Of a DNA stretch of 64,000 nucleotides, positions 51,693-62,817 are shown one piece after another. Origin of the DNA: Micromussa lordhowensis (taxonomy: Eukaryota > Cnidaria > Anthozoa > Scleractinia > Lobophylliidae). The translations under genes and the position numbers were made by a program. Positions within the stretch are counted from its first letter, which is position 1; each line of letters begins with the position of its first letter. Where the stretch lies: contig OZ026602.1 in the NCBI GenBank assembly GCA_964020085.1, positions 25,117,343 through 25,181,342 on the forward strand, written 5' to 3'. A model generated the notes under the pieces. The model searched no databases. It was not told where the DNA came from and saw only the letters and a list, made by a program, of their open reading frames with translations.

Positions 51693-54600
51693 TAGCCCTC
51701 TTAACACCTAACCTAGGGTTGATTATCAACTTCAAGTTGGTATAGGTAAATTAATTCTAAACCTACTTTCATCTTTGTTTGGGGCGAAACACAAAGCCGA
51801 AACGCTTAAAAGGATATTGTGCATAAAAATGCAATCTTCTCCCGCAAAACAGTTGTCTGCGGCGTGCATATAAAACCTGCAGCCTTCTTTTTTCTTTATT
51901 AGAGCTGATCTGTCATGACGAAACGAACAGTCGCTGCCCTGAAGGAACAAATACAACGAAATCAGAAATCAGATTTTCCTGCTGATCTTAAAACAGTACT
52001 CTTCAACGCGAATTAGTATAGTGTTATCCAGACTTTTCGAGCCTCCAAGGGAAACAAAACTTGGTGTCAAAAATCGGTTAGTTCGAGATATCGGGGGTAA
52101 AATTACACAGTTCGTCTGAGGGCAGGGGAACGACTTTTAGCTCGAGTTATCTGGATCGAGGACTCCAGAAATCGGGATCCCACTGTATACCGTTTACTAG
52201 CCCATAACTAGGCTCTGGCTGGAAGGGTCCGACCGCGGCTCGAAGGATCGAGAAGAAACTGGCTGAGTGAAGCCGCCGAGGGGGAAATGGGGTGGAGGTG
52301 AGGTGTCGCCTCCATTCCTCTCTCTTCTTTCCTCTTTCTTCCTCCATCCTCGACTGGAAAACTTGTTCACAGGCTAACATTTACACTCAAAACTGTTTAA
52401 AATTTCTGTCCTTACCTTCCTGCACTTTCCCTCCCTGTAAAACGCGCAGACCGGTTTAGGGAGGTCCACAAAAACTCGTCTCGCTGTTCTGGGTGGCGGG
52501 TCTCCTCTCCGGATTCTCTCAAGCGCTTCAGCTTTTCTTTTGGCTTTCTTCATCTTCTTGGAATGTTGGCCGCCTCGACGCTTCTTCAAAAACAGCTGCG
52601 AAGACATACACGTTCATGATCAAAGTTTAACTGAGACAACTTGTGACAAACTGAAAATAGTTATTAGTATGACCAAGCTTAACACGTAACGCATTACTAT
52701 TTAGAACCACTTAGTGCTTTTAGACGCTACTGACTTTGCTGTAATGGTATGCAGAACGTACAGCATGTCACATGTGAATCTACTCCGGCTAGTGGATGAT
52801 CTTAAAATGTTGCTCATGGCGAAATTCCCTATAGCTTAGCTGTTGGAATATCTAACGGAGTACAAAAGGTCAAGGTTACGACTCTCATTTACTCCACTTG
52901 GTACTCAGAATTTTAAGTCCTCTCTCCGAGTCAAACTGAGTTAGTCACGCCATTTTGAATTATTTGGGCCACCTAAAAAATTACTTTTAAATGGAAGGAA
53001 ACCTATAAATGATAGTTTACTAAGGTAGAAAAGTATCCAGAGGTATAAGAATAATTTGGTCTGTAATCATACAAGTGATAACAAAATCGGACGACCGCGC
53101 AGCGGGAGTCCGATTTGTTTATCACAAGTACATGTACAATGTATGATTACAGACCGAATTGGACGACACGAAGTCTTATTACCAATTAATCACAAAAATT
53201 GCAATTTCCAAGAAAAGAAGAATAGCCAAGTTATAAAAGATACCTTTTCTAATTACCTTTTCATTAGCTGCGACAGTCAGGTCCACAGCAAAAGAAGACA
53301 CCATTGATAGAAGTGAACCGTCTTCCAAAGTACTCTCCTTTGTCGCACTGTTCAGAGGCAGCTTCTGTGGTCCAAGCTCAGATTTTGGAGCAGCTTCTGT
53401 GGATTTATTCCCTGTACCAGGCCCTCTGCTCTTTGGCTCTTGTTTTGCACCTTTCTTATGAGATGTTGGTGTAGGTTTCTGTTTGCCTTTGAAGTGTTTT
53501 TTTCTTCCAGTTGGATCATGGCTTCTGTTCTGTACATGCCCTTTTGCAGCCTAAGCGTTAACAAGAGAGGCAGTCCATTAACGCTTTCAGTCCCATGATG
53601 GGAACATTACTTCACCAAACTGGTGGCTATACATTTATTTTGATGTCAATTTGCAGGGTACATGTACATGTACATGTACATGTACATGTAAATTCAAACA
53701 ATTTCCGGTTAATTCTTGAGCTTGTCCTTTGGGCAAGTGTAACTATGATATACAGTACTAACCTAAAAGTCATTCTCTCTAGCCCCACCAAACATTTCTT
53801 ACCAGGATCATTGACTGATTTAAAATGAAATTAATAACGGTATCTATAATTTGATCTCTTACAGTACTTCTGTAATTTGAATTTCCTCAAAAACATTCCC
53901 TTGTAAAATTCTGACAAGCAAAGAATACAATGTCGACTCCACTGCCCGGCATGTACAACCCCCTAGCCCTTGGCCATTGGGCACAACTTTCTGTGCACTC
54001 TGAATGTTGGTTGTTTCCTAAGAGCTGCCACGTAATGGTTCTTTGGAGCATTGTCTGACAATCCCAATAGTGGCTTAGCCACTATTGGGCTAAACTAATT
54101 ACTTTAATAAAGAATATTAAGGACTGCCAAAGGATTTATTTAAAAATCAAAGCTTTTAAATACATGTACATACATGTGCATTTGTATATACTGTATCCTC
54201 AGTATTGGACTGGAATTAGCTTTCATTGGAGGTTTGTGCAGGGGAATGCCATTAACAAGATATTAATATTACATGTATTTGCATTTGAAAAGATTTCCTG
54301 CATTAGCCTCAGTTGCAAGCTAGTTCCAGTTCAATAATGAGAATACTAATTTGGTCTATTGGTTATTGCAGTGTAAAAAAAAAACATGTAGAAGCCAAAA
54401 TTATAGCCATATTTAACCTACACTGTACAAGAATGCACATTGTTTGAACAGTACAGGATTAAAAATATTTGAAGGGTTTCCTGCAAAAAGGGCGTATATC
54501 GCTTTTTTAGCAGATTTTCATTTTTTGCAGGATCAAGCTAATTTTGGGAGACTGACTTGTATTGACATGAAAAACATTGTTCCATAATTGATTTTGTTGG

Positions 54601-57600
54601 TTTGTGCTTCGTTTTTGAGAAATAACGTATGCAAAAAAACTCAGTCTTCTAAGTGCCATCTTTTGGAGATCTTTTAGCACCTATCTAGCAGACAGACTGT
54701 TGAGAGTGTGCGAAGTCAAAATCAAATCCTACAGAATCTTAGCTGCACTTTCTTTTGAGTCAAGGGAAAATAGCACACGAGCGGAAATCTGGGAACGGAT
54801 TGTTGACATCGGTTATTGTGAAACACAACCCGTGAATTGATCGAGCGTCAAAAGGAAATAGTGCTGCCTTAGAGCTCTGTCAACTAATATTTTAAGCCTT
54901 GTTTTAAAGTACCTTGCATGCCTGCCTGGTGGTTGAGAGGCATCATAAAGCCTTGATAAACCCGTAAGTCACCAGCACGTTTTAAAGAACCAAAATGTGC
55001 TCTGATGTTCGAACGAGGATATACTCATGTTATGGTTGTTTGAAGTCAGGTCGATCCAGGCAGCAAAGTCCAAGAGCAGTTCTTGCTCAAGAAAAAATGC
55101 TTCTCGTGAGTTGTGGCTCATTTGCCAAGCGTTGCTGGTGTCAAAGTTTGGAAAGCGAGAACTGGTTTTAGACTTATAAAATGTCTTGCATCAATGGGAA
55201 TGTGGTTGTGTACGCACAAGGCAAAAGGACCCTTCCCAGCATGCATAGCGATCATGCTCAGTGGACATTTCATTGCCAGTTTGGTGGCCTGGTAAACAGC
55301 AACATACCGTAAGAGGAACTGGATTTTGGAAGTTATTGACACAGGGATTCACACAGATAATGGACAACAAGTAGCAATCAATTATAACATAAATTTTATT
55401 TCAAATCGGCATGATTTGCAGTGTTTCGAACTTCTGGGATCAGGGGACAGAACCCTAACCTTGAAGGCTTCACAAAGTCAACATTTTGCTCTGCCGTAAG
55501 TCAAAAGAGCATCTCTGCGATCGCTTATTGTTGTAGACTGCGAGCGGTCCCTCTTTTGCTCGAAAATTCGTAGAGAAAAACGGAAGGAAGAACGGAAATC
55601 AACATGAACTTGCGAGCGCGATATGCGAAGCCGCGAGCCGTAAGTAGCGCAGGCGTCGGACATGGCTCGCGGCTTTTATGAAACAAAAGGTTTCTTTTGT
55701 TCTTTTGTTTTTCAAAGAATAAGTTTTTTGCATACGTTATTTCTCGAAAAACGAAGCGCAAACCAACAAAATCAATTACGGAACAATGTTTTTCATGTCA
55801 ACACAAGTCAGTCTGCCAAAAATTAGCTTGATCCTGCAGAAAATGAAAATCCGCTAAAAAAGCGATATACGCCCTTTTTGCAGGAAGCCCTTCATCTGGT
55901 ATTGAGAGACATTTAGCCTTACATACACAGTGTACATTGTACAGTATATGTTGCAGGTCAAAATGAAATTCAGGTTAAAATGATTTTAACCTAGTTTGAT
56001 TCTCAATTTCCTTTGTCTTCTAACCCTAATTATTCATGATCCATGAATAATTAGGGTTAAGAGACAAAGGAAAATCATTTTAACCTGAATTTCATTTTGA
56101 CCTGCAACCCCTACATGTATGTAGGGGTAGCAAATTTTAAGGCATTTCAAGCCAAAAATTCAATCAGTTTTTTTTTCTTGGGACCTTCAACTTTGCCTTT
56201 CAAGTTCAATAATATGTGCAGTTGTTCATGTACATGTAAGAACTCTGCATCATGCATGTGCTTGATTGCATTACCTGTTTTGCTGCCTTGGCCCTTTTCT
56301 TGGAAGCTTTCTTTTTCTGATTTTTGGCTTTTCGTTTCTCCCTCTGCAGCTTCCTTCCCGGGTATTTCACTCCTGCACCAATTGTGGTGTCTTGGTAGGA
56401 TGTTATTCCGCCTGTAGCTGATTCTGTATCAGAGTCCAAATTCATATCCTCTGCTTCATAATCACTCTTAAGTTCACCTTCCTCTTCGTCAGAATCACTT
56501 TCATTGACAGGACAACCATCATATTCTTCATCTTCCCCCTCTGAGGTTGAGTCGTCCATTACAAGCTCGGCATATTCCCCACTGCTATCATCTTTGAAGT
56601 GAACATCATTGCCATCATCATCAACATCATCACTGTCATTGTTGTCATCCTCATCATCATCAGTACTGGATACACTTTCACTGTCACTCTTTTTATCATC
56701 ATCATTGACAGCAGTATGATCACAGCCTTTTGCATTGATATCTGTTATTTCCTCAGCATTACACCTATTAGCAGGGTCATTCTGCTCATTGTTGCTACAA
56801 TTATATGTAATTTCATTGTCCTTATCATCAATGGCTTTAAGATGTTTGTCCTCTTTGTCATTGCCAAGTTTTTCTGAAGGGTTGCTTCCACTGGTAATCT
56901 TCTTGCCAGGGTCTCCGGCAGAGTCTGAGTGACCTTCCTTATTATTGGCCAGGGTTTGTTTCACATTGGAACTTTTTGTGACTAATTTATGTGGCAAATC
57001 AGCTGATTTCTCTGTGGTTCTGGGGCTATCAGTAGTTCTCAAGTGTAGCTGAGGGTCCACAGCAACAATAACTTGTAACAAAGGGTCCTTAGAGATTATT
57101 ATTTCTTCTGGGTCTAAAACAGGTGGTGTCTCATCATGATCCTCACAAAAGGCCCTATCAATATTGCCACTAAGTTTAGGGTCTTCAATGACAACTTCAC
57201 TCTCTTTTACAATAGGAACCTTGCTATCAGAGTCACCTTTTGGTCCTGATAAGAACTCCCCTTGAAGTTCTTTATCAGATACATGTAACTTTTCAGAGCC
57301 CTTATCTTGAATTACCTCAGGATCCATGCTAAGTAAAACGATGTTCTCATCTGCTTTAGATGCAGCACTTGAACATGCGTTGCTGTCAGATTCATTAAAG
57401 TTGTCATTTGAATTTCCATATGAGGTGTTCTGGCTTTTTTCTGATACTGCAGTATCACAGAGGGTTAATCGGACCTGTTTTTGCTCACAGTCCTCTGTTA
57501 AAATTTCTGTTCTAGGCCCTCCATTGTCCCTGCTGGAAACTTCTGTCACTAAATTATCTGTTTCACAACAAAACTTGACTGAATCAACATTCATTGCAAG

Positions 57601-58344
57601 CTGCTGACTGTCATGAGTTTCCTTAATATTTGGCTTTTCCACAGTTTCCTCCGTGCTTCTCTCAGAAACATCACATGCATTATCTCTGCCTTCTGGACTG
57701 CTTATTAAACATGCATCAATATCAGAAAACGTGCTTTTTCCACCATCCTCGACAGACTCTTGTCTAGGTTTGTTTCTGGGCTTTGGGGGAGGAATAGTGA
57801 CTAAGGATCCTCCTCTCATGACCTTCTTGACCCTTGGCTTCGGTTTCAATGGTAGGGGAACCTGAATTTCTTCACAGTTTTGTTTTCGTGAAAGTACAGT
57901 GCATAGCACATCACTGTTCTTAGACCTACGAATTGCGGGACTTGCTGTTGGTTCTTTTTCTTGTGTTGCCCTGTTTTCAACCATTTTCACTTCTCTATCG
58001 GTATTGCTAACGATGCTGGAGGAGGAAACATTAGCTGAAGCAGAAGAAGTGCTGTGCCCTTGTACAGTTCCAAAATTTAACATGCTTTGTTTGGGTGCCG
58101 CACTCTGGAAATCATGAACACCTCTTCCCGTTCTTGCCGCTACCTTTGCCTGGGTCACTTGCAACAAGAAGTCTGGGATCATTAGATAATTTGTCCGCAA
58201 GAATTCGTCGAGTGTTGGACGGGCAGTAGCCGAGTAAAGTGAAGACTGGCTGAATTTCTCCCTAGAATTTTGTGATCGGGGCCAAGGTTCTTCACTTGGA
58301 GGTAGCGGAGATGGAGCTTTGGCAAAAAGGTCCTTTAGCGGCAT
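49799..58344 (-). CDS. CCCH zinc-finger protein, ZC3H4/6/8 family, complete, 6 exons
   Basis: Likely nuclear RNA-binding regulator; ZC3H8 works with the little elongation complex and ZC3H4 restricts non-coding transcription in vertebrates. Exons: 58344-56275, 53550-53257, 52595-52416, 51938-51818, 51009-50903, 50110-49799. The frame is continuous (1027 aa). The start [11 protein letters not shown] is preferred over an in-frame Met 40 codons upstream, which lies in probable 5' UTR. Exon 1 is low-complexity, with a strongly acidic stretch and then a lysine-rich block before the fingers. Three C-terminal CCCH fingers are C838/C846/C852/H856, C868/C878/C884/H888 and C893/C901/C907/H911. Finger 3 ([11 protein letters not shown]) and the following [12 protein letters not shown] match the family closely. 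Finger 2 and finger 3 are separated by a U12-type intron. Which vertebrate paralogue it matches is unresolved. Confidence 0.88.
50616..50857. repeat. MITE with AGAGCGGTTTCCATTTGAG-type ends
   Basis: Left end AGAGCAGTTTTCAACTGAG and right end CTCAAATGGAAACCGCTCT. Partial relatives are at 40240-40370 and 41912-41965 (AGAGTGGTTTTCAATTGAG), so it is a dispersed family. Lies in ZC3H intron 5. Confidence 0.7.
51105..51250. repeat. MITE, GGACTGGAACTAGCTTGC family
   Basis: TATTCTCGGTATAGGACTGG and AACTAGCTTGCA are mirrored by TGCAAGCTAGTTCCAGT and ACCGAGAATA. Other copies are at 22033-22155, 54196-54350 and, split, at 60697-61514. Confidence 0.75.
51577..51701 (-). mobile_element. Penelope-like element terminus remnant
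   Basis: Minus-strand copy of a repeat seen at 19271-19330, 21868-22025 and 34117-34285: GTTTCTAAAGAAACTGTGG, then GCGTCGGTGGGGAGTATTAC, then GCCACCGTAAAGAGATTCG. The copy at 21868 continues into a hammerhead-like core, which suggests pseudo-LTRs of Penelope-like elements. Family assignment is inference. Confidence 0.5.
53656..53691. repeat. (ACATGT)n hexanucleotide repeat
   Basis: Five to six perfect ACATGT units in ZC3H intron 1. The same palindrome is scattered as single copies through the window. Confidence 0.9.
54196..54355. repeat. MITE, GGACTGGAACTAGCTTGC family (diverged copy)
   Basis: Ends CAGTATTGGACTGGAATTAG and GCAAGCTAGTTCCAGTTCAA with the same internal TGCATTAGCCTCAG block as the other copies. 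Lies in ZC3H intron 1. Confidence 0.65.
54471..55893. mobile_element. 1.4-kb non-autonomous DNA transposon with ~165-bp terminal inverted repeats
   Basis: The left arm 54471-54640 begins GAAGGGTTTCCTGCAAAAAG. The right arm 55733-55893 ends CTTTTTGCAGGAAGCCCTTC. The arms match over about 165 bp. The 1.1-kb interior has no open frame longer than 80 codons and a second local palindrome (AGCCGCGAGCC/GGCTCGCGGCT, about 55629-55676). No transposase seen. Lies in ZC3H intron 1. Confidence 0.8.
55952..56107. repeat. Intact copy of the GTTGCAGGTCAAAATG palindrome
   Basis: GTTGCAGGTCAAAATGAAAT and its mirror enclose TAATTATTCATGATCC/ATGAATAATTA. It is the uninterrupted counterpart of the outer element at 15861-16427. 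Confidence 0.8.
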
Positions 58345-58556
58345 TTTGCAAAATGTTACAACCCAAAAACACGCAAAAATTCGACCTACGAAAATACTGA
58401 GTTTCACATCAGTCCGTCCGCCATCTTGATGTAACGCTGACCAGTAGCGAACGACTACTCGCACACGTGCTTATTTGTCAGTTAGCCGATCAGTTTCAAT
58501 TATCAACAATAAAATCTTTTAGATTTTTACATCGAAAGTTCTATTTCCAGCAAAAA
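58345..58556. promoter_or_regulatory. Compact divergent promoter, ZC3H / ACTL6A
   Basis: Only 212 bp separate the two start codons (58344 minus, 58557 plus). Both 5' UTRs and promoters must overlap. CCATCTTGATG near 58421 resembles a YY1 site (CAAGATGGCGG on the other strand), a common element of divergent housekeeping promoters. Confidence 0.5.
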
Positions 58557-61500
58557 ATGAGCGGAGGAGTATACGGAGGAGGTAACAGTAGCTATTTCTG
58601 TGCAATTTGTTAGCATTGTGAGTTTTGCAAAGCTCACGAAAGCGCTTTTGTTTGTAGATGAAGTTGGTGCGATAGTGTTTGACATTGGCGCCCATTCAAT
58701 ACGAGCCGGCTATGCGGGTGAAGACTGCCCAAAGGTAATTTGATTTGATTTGAATAGTAGAATTGAAAGTTGTAGCTTATTTTTTCTAGTTAGAACAGCT
58801 TGGAAGCTGGAAAACACTTATGATTGACCCTGCGTATAATTCCTTTGAAAATAAATTCTGTGTAACTTCATTTGCCGGTTTATTTTTCTTGCTCCAGGAA
58901 CAGATCCCTGTTATAACCTGAGACCCCCCGGCCCGAACGGTCCACCTCAGCTGTTTATCCTCTAAAAAGAAATATTTACGAAGTGCTAATGTAAAACATT
59001 CCTTGGAAAAACACATTAATTTTGCTCTCTCTCTATTTTTTAAATCTAAGGTTACATGTAAAAGCTGAAATGTTTACCTTGTCTCAAGCCAAGGATTTTT
59101 TTCTTTTGCTGTGAAAATTTTTCATCGCTGAAGATAGGAAAATTTACCTGTAGCTGGAATAGTTTAATCATAAACAACAATGACTGAAGAGAACACAGAA
59201 ACCTCATCTCCATTCGGCAATAACAAAATAATTATCTACAGTACATATAATTAGAACGTTCAGTTGCTTCTTCTGCCATGTCTGCTTGTGGTGCGCTTTT
59301 GCTCCTTCATCTCCCTCTGTTTCACTGGTTATGGTAAGTACAGGGATGGTAAGTATTTCCACCGATTCCATCAATGTCATGGTGCATGGTGGTTGTCACT
59401 CTCAGGGTCGCCATGGATACCTGCATGTTCTGATTAAAGGGCCCTAGGCAGCCACACCTTTGTTTTTGTTTACATGCGAGAATTTGGTTATTATACTTTA
59501 TTCGGAGCCTGTCGAAACGAAGAAAATCACTGTAGAACTACTCGAGATAATTAAACATACCTTCTGGAACACAGCTTACAGTAAAACAATAAGGATTTGC
59601 TTCCCCATGCTATATCAATAATTTCGATGTCATCGAAAATGGCGGAGGCTGACTAGGGTCCTTTAACGCTTGTATCTTGCCTGGCTCAACAATCCATAGG
59701 CACCTTTCCCAATCCCATCATTTGGCGATGAGTTTATTTGTACATGCTAACTATATATCATTGTGAATTTGTTGTTTCTTTAGTATGACGTCCCTACATA
59801 TGTGGGAATGTTAGAAGTAGAAGCTAAAGATGAACTCATGGAAACAGATGTTCCTAATGAAGGTAAAAATTGTCCTTGTAATGTTGTTACTGTGAAATAT
59901 TTACCTTTTTTTTCCAAAATGCATACTGACTTGTATGTGTTAGAATGTATGTATGATTTTATTCCAGAAAAACCTAAACTTCCAGAGAAAAAGTACTATG
60001 TTGACACAAATCATATTCATCTTCCAAAAGAAAACATGGAAATCATAAATCCAGTTAAAGATGGAATGAGTGAGTATGAGGAGTATTTTAATTGTCAGTA
60101 TTGATGTAATTTTAATGTACACTTACATGAGCCGGGCTGGCCCTGTTAGCCGGGCTGGTGTCAGTTTGCCAGGATCTCGGCATGTTTGTTAAACGCAATA
60201 AAAATAAACTTCGCGATTACATGACACCCCGGGCAAGCCCGGTTAGCCAAGATCCCGGCATCACGGTGCCAGGATCCTGGCTAACCTGGCTGAGATTTTT
60301 CCATGTAACCTTGTTTGCCGGGTCAGCGCGGGTCATTAAGCCGGATATAAAAGTCCATGTAACTATAAATGCAGAAGGTATTACAGCCAAGTGCTGGAAA
60401 AAGGCAATTATAATCATTTGCAGCATTCTTGGCTTGGGCCTTCTTTGTGCCAAAATTAAGCTCACTCTGGTCTCCAGCGGTCCATCACATCAGCCATCAA
60501 CCAGGGTGGCTTACCTCATGTAAGTAATACTGTGGTGAAAGTCATTTCAGCACACCGAAACAGCCCGGCTAACCGTGCCAGCCCGGCTCATATAATCAGG
60601 CCCACAGTAAGAGTTTTATACAGTACAGTTCAAAGCTTGCATGTGCACAACTTTATTTACTGTTTTCACTTGGAATTTGTTTCTATAATGTGCAGTTAAT
60701 AGACCATATTTGTATTCTCTGTATTGGACTGGAACAATATGTAGCTTGCACGTGAGGCTCATGCAGGGAGTCTTTTCAAATGCAAGTGACATTAACCCAT
60801 TGACTCCCAGAGCTTTTGCAAAAAACATATTTTTGGGGCATTTTGGAGATTGTCAGCCTGGATATAAGCCAAATTAGCTCCAATCTACTCAAAAGGGCAT
60901 TTGCAAGAAAAAAAGGATGCCTTTCTTTCCACTGGCACTGTGTTTTACATGTATGACATTTTTGCTTGGGCATGCGCAGAAATCAAAAGTTTTTCGACAA
61001 GAAAGTGACCTATACACCTTTACGCTTTTCAGGGTTTTAAATTTTTTTTGACCTTTCCTTTTTATCCTTTTCTTATCTTTTTGCGGCAGTGATTGACTTT
61101 CTTCTGGGCTTGCTTCCAGTTCAAAAATTTCTGAGAAACTGAGCATCATCGAGACAGACAATTTTTACCATGGAGTAGCTACATGTACATGTAAGAGTAG
61201 TTGCAGGAAATTTTGCTCCGCATTTTCACTCAAAGTTCTGAGTATTTTCATGCATATCTCAGGCTCCATTGACCCTATCACTCTGATCTGGGTATCATGG
61301 AAAGGTCTTTTCTTCCTGCAAAACTTGACTATAGATGATGCCAACTTTTGTCAAGGTGATGACGTCAGAAGTGGAACACAGGCCATTGCTCATCATGGCC
61401 AATTACAGGCGACACAGAAGTCAGTGGGTTAATCTCTTTTTCATTGTATTCCCCTGCATTAGCCTCAGTTGCAAGCAAGTTCCAGTCCAATACTGGGAAT

Positions 61501-62817
61501 ACAAATATGGTTGACTCACTTTTTCAGTGAATATCCCATGCATATTTGATTAGTCTCTTCTTTTATTATAATAAATTATAATTTATCTTTATTATATTAC
61601 TGCATGTAATACTTGTCTGCTGACTTTTTTCCAATGCAGTTGAAGACTGGGATACATTTGAAAAGCTGTTGGACTACCTCTATGTCAAGGATATCAAATC
61701 TGAATCTGCCCTTCATCCAGTTCTTATGTCAGAGGCTTCTGTAAGTTACCCTGCGACACAGAGATCCCCTTCTCTCTCTGCTCAGTGAGAGATGCGGCAT
61801 GTACTGCACAGTCATTTAAACAGCCATTCACTTTTATATACATTGTACATTCTGAATTGTGTACTGCCCATTGCCAGGTGCCAACCGACTGTAACATGGA
61901 TGTCCAATTTCAAAGAAGGACGCTATAAACCAAGGGTGCATGTCTCAGTCAACCTATATGTGCATGTATTAGCTGGAATATGGCCACCATCTTGTGCGAC
62001 TTCATTGTTGCCATCATCATGCGTCGTGCCCACAGGCAATACCGCTAGCCATGATAACCATGGGAAAATAAATTCATTGGTTTCCTTTTCTCTCCTATAT
62101 GGGTATGGGGCTCTGCTTGGTGTTCGGACCACCGGAGTTCCGCTTTAAATTTTCTATCAATTTTTCAGGTCATGTAGCTGACCTTGAAAGTAAAGAATGA
62201 TCATCGCAGTATATTTTCCAATTTAAGCAATCGGAAAGAAGGCTTCTTCTTTTCGATTGCTTAAATTGGAAAATATACTGTGATGATCATTCTTTACTTT
62301 CATCTATAACCGCAGTTCATATATATGAATTATTTCGTATATACATTACATCGTAGCTGACCTTGTCAGGTTTTGACCTGAGACCCCTCACTTGTCTGGA
62401 ACACTGGTTATGTGATGCCATATAAACAATGTCAAATTAAATGAAATAAAAGAATGCTTCAGAATTAACTTTTTACACTTTTAAGGTTACCTATAAGTAT
62501 ATTTGTGTATTTTCTAGTGGAATGTCCGTCCAAAGCGAGAGAAACTCACAGAATTGATGTTTGAGAAATACAACATCCCAGCGTTTTTCCTGTGCAAGAA
62601 TGCAGCGCTTACAGCGTTTGCAAATGGCAGATCCACAGGACTTGTGATAGATTCAGGAGCAACGCAGACCAGTGCTGTACCAGTACATGACGGTTATGTT
62701 CTCCAACAAGCTATCGTCAAATCTCCTTTAGCTGGCGATTTTATCACCGCTCAATGTCGTCAGATGTTTGAGGAGCAAAATATTGAAATTGTCCCACCCT
62801 ATGTCATAGCCAGTAAG
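58557..62817 (+). CDS. ACTL6A: ACTL6A/BAF53 actin-related protein (3' truncated by window)
   Basis: Actin-related subunit of the SWI/SNF (BAF) and NuA4/INO80-type chromatin complexes in the nucleus. Exons 58557-58581, 58658-58734, 59784-59862, 59968-60069, 61640-61740 and 62518-62817 give 228 codons in frame, roughly the first half of the family length. The start [13 protein letters not shown] is nearly identical to vertebrate BAF53. Later blocks are [63 protein letters not shown] and VPPYVIASK. The actin-fold nucleotide-binding segment DSGAT is intact. All junctions are GT-AG. The next exon is not found before 64000 and should lie beyond the window. Confidence 0.96.
60124..60593. repeat. GC-rich inverted-repeat element in ACTL6A intron 4
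   Basis: ATGAGCCGGGCTGGC at the left is mirrored by GCCAGCCCGGCTCAT at the right, with AGCCGGGCTG/CAGCCCGGCT next to it. The GCCGGG/CCCGGC repeats make it much richer in GC than its surroundings. The 121-residue frame inside is not protein-like. Confidence 0.7.
60697..61514. mobile_element. MITE split by a TTAA-targeted element
   Basis: The host MITE (GGACTGGAAC...GTTCCAGTCC family) occupies 60697-60791 and 61433-61514. The insert runs 60792-61432, starts TTAACCCATTGACTCCCAG and ends CAGTGGGTTAA, so TTAA is duplicated and the termini are inverted, as with piggyBac-type elements. No transposase. Confidence 0.75.
62186..62304. repeat. Palindromic MITE with ATGATCATCGCAGT arms
   Basis: GAAAGTAAAGAATGATCATC plus GCAGTATATTTTCCAATTTA is mirrored across a short loop. 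The GCGATGATCA core also occurs in the SINE tail at 23090-23105. Confidence 0.75.

Larger units (their letters stand above)
51010..51817 (-). other. Probable U12-type intron in the ZC3H gene
   Basis: On the minus strand the exon ends ...ATGCACA and the intron opens ATATCCTTTT, the U12-type (AT-class) 5' splice signal. TTCCTTGAC, the U12 branch-point consensus, lies at 51028-51020. The next exon follows 11 nt beyond the branch adenosine. There is no GT donor nearby that preserves the frame. The only frame-preserving joins give AT-AA ends (exon 5 from 51009) or TA-AG ends (51817 kept in exon 4, exon 5 from 51008). The intron contains a MITE (51105-51250) and a Penelope-like remnant (51577-51701). 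Confidence 0.75.

Noticed and set aside
53352..53564. 70-residue minus-strand open frame
   Set aside because: It overlaps ZC3H exon 2 in the wrong frame. The true frame begins at the acceptor before 53550 and links in phase to both neighbouring exons.
56599..56877. Hydrophobic 92-residue plus-strand frame (possible membrane protein)
   Set aside because: It is the antisense shadow of the Asp/Asn-rich acidic stretch of the ZC3H exon 1.
60158..60523. 121-residue open frame in an ACTL6A intron
   Set aside because: It falls inside a GC-rich inverted-repeat element and resembles no protein family.
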